Shown piece after piece: positions 1 to 7,266 of a stretch of DNA of 20,000 bases. Source of the stretch: Prorocentrum cordatum. Lineage: Eukaryota > Sar > Dinophyceae > Prorocentrales > Prorocentraceae. Under the pieces are notes generated by a model. It was not told where the DNA came from, did not search any database, and saw only the letters and a program-made list of their open reading frames with translations. Position numbers and translations under genes: made by a program. Positions within the stretch are counted from its first letter, which is position 1; every line of letters starts with the position of its first letter. The stretch is taken from the NCBI GenBank assembly GCA_963575745.1, contig CAUYUJ010013914.1, forward strand, positions 1 to 20,000. Reading direction: 5' to 3'.

Positions 1-690
<690 letters not shown>

Positions 691-857
691 ATAGACACAC
701 ATCCCAGGATTCCCCATATTAGGCTAGATTTTATGTCCTTTCGTCTTCCCCCCCCACTTCCCTGATTCTCCCACATTCTCCTGGGGATCGACGATTCATT
801 GTGTCTCTGTGCTCTTTCCCCTCCCAAGTAAGACTCGGGCTCGGGGGACTCGGGCTG

Positions 858-1030
858 GCCTGACGGGGCCACCAAGAAAACGACGAGACCCAGTCGGAAG
901 TTTGACGCGGCCTCCCGCTGCAGACATCCCACGAAACCTTGGCCGTCGAAATCCAGCACAGGCCCGTCATCAAAGAGAGTAAACGAGCCCGAGTTCCGGC
1001 GCACTCGAGTCGTATACGCTTCCCCAACCA
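858..1030 (+). mobile_element. Dispersed inverted-repeat element, family 'GACGAGG', copy 1
   Basis: This stretch aligns end to end, in the same orientation, with 14048-14212. The shared core at 910-942 (GCCTCCCGCTGCAGACATCC followed by CACGAAAC) is nearly identical, and the flanks are diverged but collinear. The family is partly palindromic, with GACGAGG-type arms on both sides of the core. It lies about 18 bp inside the inferred 5' splice site of the exon at 1048-1159, so it appears to be intronic. No coding capacity was seen, so it would be non-autonomous. Confidence 0.6.
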
Positions 1031-1047
1031 TGATGGGGCTCTCTTGC

Positions 1048-1159
1048 GGCCCGGGCGCGCCTCAGGCCGCTCTGCACCAGCATCTTGGCGTAGTGCGCCA
1101 GGAAGCGCGCCTCCCCGCGGTTGAAGCGCGACTGGTGCACCGCCGCGTTGGCCGCGCCG
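1048..1159 (-). CDS. Probable internal exon of an unidentified gene
   Basis: On the minus strand this reads as 37 codons plus one leading base, with a central peptide AVHQSRFNRGEARFLAHYAK and no stop. Nearly every third codon position is G or C, like the TMEM43-like exons in this window and unlike the flanking repeats. It is preceded by a pyrimidine-rich tract ending in CCCAG (acceptor at 1161-1160) and followed by GCAAGAG, a plausible GC-type 5' splice site starting at 1047. I do not recognise the protein family. The next exon downstream was not found before the microsatellite at 1-690, and no upstream exon was confidently identified. The boundaries are inferred by eye. Confidence 0.45.
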
Positions 1160-1164
1160 CTGGG

Positions 1165-1451
1165 ACGCCGGGCGGCGGGAGCACCCCCTCCCCGCAACGT
1201 GCTCGCTCGGGCCAGGGCCTCCTCTGCGGAGGGCGGGTGGGTCTGACCTGGACGGCCTCGCCGGGAGGCAGGCAAGCGACGATCAAAAACGGGTCTTACC
1301 AGAGAGCAGAGAATCCACCTTCATACACGCGAAGCCGTTTAGTAAAGGCACTCAAAGAAGGAATCGAAAGGGGCAACACTGTTTAGTAAACGCCCAGGGT
1401 CGTTCAGAAAAGGCCAATTATCGGGTCCGGGTGATACTTCTTCCCTTGACT
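1165..1451. other. Unassigned stretch
   Basis: No gene was recognised. It includes an isolated copy (about 1274-1300) of a GCGACGATCAAA..CGGGTCTT motif that recurs at 1550-1575 inside the tandem duplication that follows. Confidence 0.4.
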
Positions 1452-1453
1452 TA

Positions 1454-1662
1454 CGCGAGATGGCGCAGCGACCTTGCGCGGCGGCTTACGAGGGCCGCCA
1501 GCGCGGCACGCCACTGGAAAAGAGGGAGCCTGCGCGCGACCCAGGTGAGCGACGATCAAAGCCGGGTCTTGCACGAGATGGCGTGTCGCGACCCTGCGCG
1601 GCGGCGTACGCGGGCCGCCAGCGCGACACGCCACACTGGAAGCGAGGGCGCCTGCGCGCGAC
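1454..1662 (+). repeat. Tandem duplication, 118-bp period
   Basis: Copy 1 starts near 1454 and copy 2 near 1572. Both contain CGAGATGGCG, a GCGCGGCGGC.TACG.GGGCC segment, and CTGCGCGCGACC. The copies differ by scattered substitutions and one small indel. The overlapping open frames on both strands are explained by the GC-rich repeat, and no protein family was recognised. Confidence 0.8.
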
Positions 1663-1679
1663 CTTACGCGGGCAGCTGA

Positions 1680-2078
1680 CGCGCCCGTGTCGGCGCAGAC
1701 GGCCTCGTTTTATTGTTTGTGCCGCTCAGATGGCCAGGGGCACTCTGCCAAGGCCGGGTTGTGCATCAACGCCCTCGACAGGCAGTGCCGATGGTCCCAC
1801 GTTTCACGCGTTGGGGAGTCTGGGTGAACTGCAGGCGAACTGATGCCGTAAGGATCGCTACGTAAGTAACGGTGCCCCTCGCAGGCCCCGAGAGCGCTGC
1901 GGGTGCAAGAGGAGGGCCTCACAGACCCGATGGACCTGAGAAACGTCCAGCCCCTTCCGAACCCGACCCGTCCCTTATTCCAGCGTCTTAGCTCTACCTG
2001 TAGCTCAGTTCTGCCCTCGCCCCTCGAGAACCGAAGTCTTCCGGACGCCTCCTGGCCCTCTATGAGCCTGCAGGGTTC
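1680..2078. other. No gene recognised
   Basis: Mixed-composition DNA with short open frames on both strands. None shows sustained G/C-ending codon use or a recognisable motif. Confidence 0.4.
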
Positions 2079-2198
2079 TCACGGGGGCCTCCAGGGGTCA
2101 TGATCTTGGGCGGCACCAAATGCTACGGTTGCCTGCCTTGGGATGAGAAGCGTGTACCGGAACGGTTTATGCTGGCGCAAATGTTTATTCTCCCGTGC

Positions 2199-2360
2199 CT
2201 CCACGACAGACTCGATGATCCCCAGACCGTGTGCCAGCGCCCACGTGTGGTGGTCCACCGAGGGTGATACGACGCAGGCAGTGTGCGTGAGGGCCCGGCG
2301 CAGGCCTCGCGCCGTCGGCGAAGCCGAACGGGGCACGTGCACGCTGGACGTGCGCAAGTC
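2199..2360 (-). CDS. Possible exon, family unknown; strand ambiguous
   Basis: On the minus strand, 54 codons read without a stop between a CAG (2363-2361) and a GAG followed by GCACGG. The peptide includes VDHHTWALAHGLGIIESVVE, and about four fifths of third codon positions are G or C. The plus strand is also coding-like here: a frame ending in TLDVRKS stops near 2364, and a different plus frame from about 2357 to 2460 reads as a leucine-rich hydrophobic segment (SIIGISLLALWRLLRL). I cannot decide which strand is real, or whether this is a decayed gene with a frame break near 2360. Confidence 0.25.
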
Positions 2361-2469
2361 CTGAGCATCATCGGCATATCCCTGCTGGCCCTCTGGCGCC
2401 TGCTGCGCCTGGCCGTCTCGCCGGCCTCCTCGAAGCCGTCCTGCGGCGGGGCGGCACGTGTCAGGCGGG

Positions 2470-3385
2470 TAGCATTAGCCGAAAGGCTCCCTGCTGCCCA
2501 GGCGACAGCGCAGCAGTCCCCCCCCTCCCAGGGTCCTCGCCGACCTCGCGGTGCGCCCCCCCCCCCTCCACCCCCCCAGCAGCTGCCGCGCTGCCCCTGG
2601 CGCGCCCCCACCTGCGGCGACCCCCGCCGCCGCATGCAGCAGCCACGCTGCTACCGACGAGCCCGCGCCTGCCGCGCCCGCGCCCGCCCCGACGAGCGCG
2701 CCCTAGGGCCGCCCGCGACGACCGCCCCCGCCTCCGCTCCCCACCATTTGCAAGCTCCTCTGCCCGTTTGCTGCTAGTGCTGCCCCCCGCCCTCGTCTCG
2801 CCTCCTCCCTGCGCCCAGCCCGGGCACGCAGGCGCGCAGGCGTGCAGATTGTGCCCCTGCATGCCCGGGAGTGGGATTGATGGACCTGTCTTTTGCTATC
2901 CTGCTTATTGCTGAGGGCCGCTCTTCGTTCCTCCTCCTCCGCCCCCTCCTCCTGTTCGCATTGCGTTGCGACCTTCCACGCGCCTTCTTCGGCGGCTCCT
3001 CGTGTCTGCGGGATGGCCCACGAGCTGTGGGCTTCCTCTGCAGAGGGAAGCGGCGTTTGCATCTTCTAGGGCGTACTGCCGTTGGGCGTTGGCCAGCTTA
3101 GCAGCCAGAGCGTGCTCCCCCGGGGGTCAGGGGAGGGGGGGACGCTCGGAAGGTGTTCGGAAGCGCATGGGCGCTCTGGGCGCTCCCCCTGCCTCCGTAG
3201 GTCTCGGGGAACCTGCAGGGAGCCCAGGGGGGGGCCACACGGGTGTCAGGAGGCAGGGCGGCACTGCAGTGCTCGGAGGAGGGCCAGTGCAGACACTTCG
3301 GGCCCTCCCGAAACGAGGAGGGGGGGGAAGAGGAGGAACGGGTGAGGATGGATAGGGGGCCGCCGATGTCTCATCTTGCCCTGCC
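2470..3385. other. C-rich low-complexity DNA, no gene recognised
   Basis: The stretch contains poly-C runs (about 2519-2577), GCC/CCG-rich DNA that translates to Pro/Ala/Arg-rich frames, and G-rich patches near 3125-3330. Frames are open on both strands because of composition. No family motif was seen. Confidence 0.5.
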
Positions 3386-3618
3386 CCCCTCCTCCTCATC
3401 CTCATCCTCCTCCTCATCCTCCTCCCCTCCTTTTCCCTCTCCTCCTCCTCCTCATGTTCCTCCTCCTCTTCTTCTTCTTCTTCTCCTCCTCCTCATCATC
3501 CTCCTCCTCCCCTCCTCCTCCTCCTCCTCCTCCTCCTCTTCCTCCTCCTCCTCCTCCTCCTCCTCCTCCTCCCTCCTCTTCCCTCCTCCTCCCTCCTCTT
3601 CCCTTCTCCTCCCTCCTC
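3386..3618. repeat. Polypyrimidine (CTC/CTT/CCT)n tract
   Basis: About 230 bases are almost entirely C and T on the plus strand, in units of CCT, CTT and CAT. The poly-Ser/Pro/Leu frames on plus and the poly-Glu/Gly/Arg frames on minus are products of this repeat. Confidence 0.95.
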
Positions 3619-3791
3619 GGAAGTACCAACGGGCGTGCGGGCGGGGAGGGGGAAGGATTTCTGGCCCCTCCAGGCCCGAGCCGAGGAAGAGGCCGGCTCC
3701 GACGTTTCGATGACGGGCGGTGCTCGGCCCGAGCAGTTCCACCAGCGTCTTCATAGTGGGCTCCAGGGTGCACGCGCACATGTGTCGCAAA

Positions 3792-4150
3792 AGTGTGCGA
3801 AGGTTCCGTGGATGAAAGGGCGCGTGGTTTGCAAAATAATGTGGCTCTCGCTGTAGCGCCGCGAACATTCGCTTCCAACACTTGCGTCAGCCCCACGGAT
3901 GGAGGGCGGCTCCCTTTCAACGCGTGGATCTCGCCTTAATGCCGCGCACATTCGCCTGAGAAGCTTGCAGCAGTTTCGCCGATGGAGGTGTGAGGGGGGC
4001 CTTTTCGAAAAGAGGCTTTCGCCTGCGCGCCCTGCGCATCCACCTTACAAGTTGCAACAATTTCACGGATGGCATGCGGTCGTTTCCAAAATGGCACGCC
4101 GCCCGCGCCAGGAAGTCTCGCACATTCCTGGTCTCAGCACCGCGCACATT
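3792..4150 (+). repeat. Degenerate tandem array, 84-99 bp unit, four copies
   Basis: Units begin near 3792, 3880, 3964 and 4052. Each opens with a TTGC..CAG-like box followed within about 10 bases by a CACGGATGG-like core. Each then continues through a G/T-rich part to a GC-rich CGCACATTCGC-like end, which is least clear in the third unit. Divergence between copies is high, so the array is old. A further isolated copy of the start of the unit (TTGTGCAACAGTTACACGG) lies at 4341-4359. No coding frame is kept across units. Confidence 0.65.
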
Positions 4151-4340
4151 CTTTTTTTCTGTGCGTTCAACAGGATGGGAGACAACTGCTTTTCAGCAAA
4201 GAGCTCTTGCTGGACACTTCGGGACATTCAAGGGCCCGAATCTGCAATGCACGTAGCGCTGCACTGATCCATGGCAGCACTTATTCAAAATAGAGGTGTC
4301 GCTTGAAACTTCCTCGAAGCTTCTGACGACAAGTGCAACC

Positions 4341-4390
4341 TTGTGCAACAGTTACACGGATGGGTGTGGGCGGTCCTTCTTCGAGGGGAT
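4341..4390 (+). repeat. Detached copy of the ~86-bp repeat unit
   Basis: The sequence matches the opening half of the units at 3880-4100, including the CACGGATGG core and the following GGGCGGTCC-like segment. It is separated from the main array by about 190 bases. Confidence 0.55.
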
Positions 4391-4826
4391 GATACCGCGG
4401 GACACCTCGCTGAAATGCGTGATCACTGCGTGTCCGTGCTCTTGACTACGCGCCAGAACGATGCAAGGCGCTTCCTTTCCACAGTGGGGCCCTCGCCAAA
4501 ATGGCAGGCCCAACGGAAATGTCTGGCCTTTCGAGCGGGGGCGCTCCTTGTCGTGAAAAGGGGGGCTTTGTAGAAGCGCGTGGGGAGGGGACCTGGGACT
4601 GGTGGGTGTGCTGAAGCATCGCTTGTGCATATTTTTGGTGGGCTCTGGCCCTCCTCCCCTTCTCCTCGTCGCTCCCCAGCGCGACAAGAGTGCCCGTGCA
4701 GATAGCTGTTTGCGCTCGAAAAGGGGGGCCCCTCGCTCGGCACACTGCTGAGCCGACGCAGCAGCGCCGAGCGACGCAGCAGTGCCAGGGGCTGAGGGCA
4801 CCCAGCAGATCTGATGTTGAGGGATG
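4391..4826. other. No gene recognised
   Basis: Mixed GC-rich DNA. It contains a short repeated GACGCAGCAG motif (about 4753-4785), and no frame shows recognisable protein motifs. Confidence 0.4.
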
Positions 4827-4992
4827 GAAAAACGGCCCTACCCTGGATTACAAGTGCGTGGTCTGTAAACCTCCTGGGAACCCCCAGAGCCTAGAGCCGC
4901 CAGGACGCGGCACATCACGCAGGGTTTACCCTGTCAGCCCACAGGAGTTTCAGAGCACAGCGCCTCGTAAACCAGGGTAGGGGCGTTTTTTC
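4827..4992. mobile_element. MITE-like foldback element with ~54-bp inverted arms
   Basis: The left arm (4827-4880) starts GAAAAACGGCCCTACCCTGG. The right arm (4938-4991) read on the minus strand starts GAAAAAACGCCCCTACCCTG. The arms stay alignable through TTAC, TCTGTAAAC/TCTGAAAC and CTCCT.GGG with small indels. The central loop is about 58 bp. There is no coding capacity. No clear target-site duplication could be fixed by eye. Confidence 0.7.
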
Positions 4993-5061
4993 TGCCCTTG
5001 ATGATGGGTGCCCTCAGCCCCCGGGGCAAGAGAGAGGTCCTCGCCTGCTGGGACGCAGGCG

Positions 5062-5210
5062 TGCAAGGATCGACCTAAACAACATGTTTCAATTTCGTAT
5101 TGTGTTCGTTTTCCCTTGTTCTGCCGTCGTTCCGCCACTGCTGCAAAACGAAATCGGAACCGAAACGGCCCACGGAATCGCAAAACCACCGTTCAGGTCG
5201 ACCCCTGCAG
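5062..5210 (+). mobile_element. Foldback element, family 'GGTCGACC', copy 1
   Basis: The ends are inverted repeats: the left end reads GCAAGGATCGACCTAAACAA, and the right end on the minus strand reads GCAGGGGTCGACCTGAACGG. The whole element aligns, same orientation, with 17121-17267, including the internal CCACTGCTGCAAAACGAAAT-like segment and the GAAACGGCCCACGGAATCGC segment. Two independent copies of the same palindromic layout support a dispersed non-autonomous element. Confidence 0.7.
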
Positions 5211-5267
5211 GAATGCGGGGGCCGCGGGAACGTTCGGAGGGGACCGGCTCAGGGGGAAGCGTCGAGC

Positions 5268-5295
5268 CTGAATCGGCGATGCATCGCCGATAGAT
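5268..5295. repeat. Palindromic ATCGGCGAT/ATCGCCGAT motif
   Basis: The sequence ATCGGCGATGCATCGCCGAT is a perfect palindrome. The same motif is amplified at 18505-18660. Confidence 0.8.
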
Positions 5296-5359
5296 CAGCG
5301 ACAGGCCCCGAGTGATTAGCGAAGCCGCGCGCTCCTGGGCGGGGTGGGCCAGCGAGCCC

Positions 5360-5406
5360 CTGCGACCGATTTGGAGTGCCGATCGGTCGCTACCAATCGC
5401 GACCGG
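5360..5406 (+). repeat. Short dispersed copy of the TCGCGACC repeat
   Basis: GCGACCGATTTGGAGTGCCG and the following ATCGGTCGCTACC segment match 9516-9558 almost base for base. It is a detached piece of the array in intron 3 of the TMEM43-like gene. Confidence 0.7.
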
Positions 5407-5441
5407 AAAGATTCGATATCCGATGATCTCGGGGGGGGGGG

Positions 5442-5680
5442 GTCGGACAGTGTGCGATGCCGAGTGTTGGTGCTGAAGCGTCTTTTCGGGGCCTTCCAGG
5501 CCATGGCGCCGCAATCCTCCTCATCCTCTCCTCGTCCTCTTCATCATCGTCATGGTCGTCGGACATTGTGCGATGCTGAATGTTGGCGCTGAAGCGTCTT
5601 TTCGTGGCCTTCCGGGCCATGGCGCCAGTCCTCCTCATACTCTCCTTTTATCCTCTTCAATATCGTCATCGTCATCGTCA
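5442..5680 (+). repeat. Tandem duplication, 116-bp unit
   Basis: Copy 1 starts at 5442 and copy 2 at 5558. Both contain TCGGACA.TGTGCGATGC, GTTGG.GCTGAAGCGTCTTTT, GGCCTTCC.GGCCATGGCGCC and then a CTC/ATC-rich tail. A diverged third piece (TTGGCGCTAAAGTCTCCTTT, then GTCCAGGCC) lies at 5835-5868 and forms one arm of the palindrome described separately. Confidence 0.85.
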
Positions 5681-5762
5681 TTGTCGTCGCCATCATCCCC
5701 ATCTATTCGAACAGCTGCCTCCGAGACTACTGGATGGGCACGGTGGCGGGACTTGCCGCAAG

Positions 5763-5801
5763 CAGCTGGATACCGAAAGTTCAACTTTCGGTATCCAGCT
5801 G
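5763..5801. repeat. Perfect palindrome, 19-bp arms, 1-base centre
   Basis: The arms 5763-5781 and 5783-5801 are exact reverse complements around base 5782. The arm reads CAGCTGGATACCGAAAGTT. The half-motif GGATACCGAAAG occurs again directly at 5801-5812 and leads into the next palindrome. Confidence 0.95.
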
Positions 5802-5805
5802 GATA

Positions 5806-5856
5806 CCGAAAGGAGACTTTAGCGCCAACTTAGTTGGCGCTAAAGTCTCCTTTCGG
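5806..5856. repeat. Perfect palindrome, 25-bp arms, 1-base centre
   Basis: The arms 5806-5830 and 5832-5856 are exact reverse complements around base 5831, with no mismatch. The right arm resembles the core of the 116-bp tandem unit at 5442-5680, so this looks like an inverted extra copy joined head to head. Confidence 0.95.
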
Positions 5857-5889
5857 CGCCGTCCAGGCCAGAGCCTTTTCTGTGGGCCA

Positions 5890-6728
5890 GAGCTCGCATT
5901 ACACGCTCCTCCTCCAGCGATGCTCGAATTACCAGCTCTGAAAGCCGCGGATTCGAATCCAACTCTGCCGCCCTCCTCCGCCCTGTTGCGAACTGTATAG
6001 TGGCACTGGTATCACCCTGACGCTACCATCCTCCTCCTCCTCCTCCTCCTCCTTCTCCTCCCTCCTCCTCCTCGTCGTCCCTCCTCCTCGTCGTCCTCCT
6101 CCTCGTCTCTCCTCTCCTCTTCCCGCTGGTCGGGCCACGCCCGGACTCGCCCGACGCCTCCCCCAGCACCCCCCCCCGCCGGGGACACACTGCCCAATTG
6201 TGGACCTGTGATGTCACTAACGTGTCTTCCTCCTCCTCCTCCTCCTCCTCCTCCTCCTCATCATCATCCTCTTCACTCGCTTCCCTGTGGCATCCCTCCT
6301 GGAGGAGGATGGGGAGGAGGAGCGTGCGAGGATGAGGAGGATACGGGAAATAGCCAAGACGAAGGAGGAGGAAGAGGCTGAGAAGGCTGTTCGCGGCGGG
6401 TGATCTGCTGGGCGTCATGGCGCCCTGCGGTGCGTACAGTCGGACCTGGACCAGAAGACCATCCCTCAGGAGCATGCGACCCTCTGTCGGCCAGAACACG
6501 CAGAACATCTAAGGGCACCGTCCCCCAGGGTGCACAACAAAATCCAACAAACACGAAGAACATTAAGGCACCCTCCCCGAACCAACCATGGGCACCCTCC
6601 CCGAACCAACCTTGATCTTATACCTCGGTCCGACTGTACACCTGGGCCGGCGCTAGGCCGAAGGAGGATGAGAAGGAGGCAGTGCTGGCCGAGATGCGCA
6701 GGTATTGTGCCGGTGCGGAGTCGAAGGC
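5890..6728. repeat. Low-complexity region downstream of the TMEM43-like gene
   Basis: It contains TCC tracts at 6028-6124 and 6227-6270, G/A-rich DNA at 6300-6390, and a 21-22 bp direct repeat (GGCACCCTCCCCGAACCAAC, twice, at about 6569-6612). The part nearest 6728 is probably the 3' untranslated region of the minus-strand gene. No other gene was recognised. Confidence 0.55.
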
Positions 6729-7266
6729 TCACGTGAGCTCGCTCACCACCAGCGGCGCTGCGAGGACAGTGGCCGCCACGCAGTACCACTGGAACGCCGC
6801 GAGTGGGTGGTAGCACGTGTAGGCCACGGCGACGATGAGCGCATGTGCTGCGAGCGTGACAACCACGGTCAGGAGAGTGAGGTTGACGCTCGCGCCGACC
6901 ACGCCCAGAGAGCCCACCACCGCCCCCTGCAGAGACCCCGTGATCATGCCGACGCCCCAGAACATGATGCACGACCCGAGCAGACGGAAGTTCCAGACGC
7001 GGCACGGGTTCCGCCGGACGACATTCTCGAAGGCCCTCTCCTTGGGATCCAGCTGGTCCGATATGTGGAAGATCTCCTCGGTGATGACCTCCTCCTTGCA
7101 GCAGTGCGCGATCGCGTTGCAGGTGCAGCAGCAGCACGAGGCAACGCCGCCAGTGCAGCAGCAGGAGGCCTCGCGCTTCAGGTCCTTGAACGGCCTGTCG
7201 CCCTCTTCGATGAGCTTCTGGCGCTCGCTGTCCCCTGGCTCAGATGTCACAGCAACACGCGACCAC
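6729..7266 (-). CDS. TMEM43-like exon 8 (C-terminal membrane block, stop)
   Basis: It encodes a cysteine-rich insert (ASCCCTGGVASCCCCTCNAI then AHCC), then EEVITEEIFHISDQLDPKER. After NPCRVWNFR come the C-terminal hydrophobic segments, which correspond to the terminal spans of TMEM43, and the frame ends in TGA at 6731-6729. The 5' end is uncertain. CGAG at 7270-7267 keeps the frame with the GT donor of exon 7. Acceptors at CTGAG or CCAG about 25-30 bases further in would need a different donor. Confidence 0.8.

Noticed and set aside
3243-3920. Poly-Ser/Pro and poly-Glu/Gly open frames
   Set aside because: They are translations of the CT-rich tract at 3386-3618.
3792-4150. CRISPR-like array
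   Set aside because: Units are degenerate, contiguous and without uniform spacers, and the genome context is eukaryotic.
5936-5975. tRNA-like GGATTCGAATCC
   Set aside because: The T-loop-like string is a simple palindrome. The surrounding stem bases do not pair, and there is no D-arm or anticodon arm.
7240-7266. Alternative exon 8 acceptors at CTGAG (7242-7238) or CCAG
   Set aside because: Neither keeps the frame with the GT donor of exon 7 that preserves the VGVQCQ end. They are kept only as possibilities if cDNA shows another donor.
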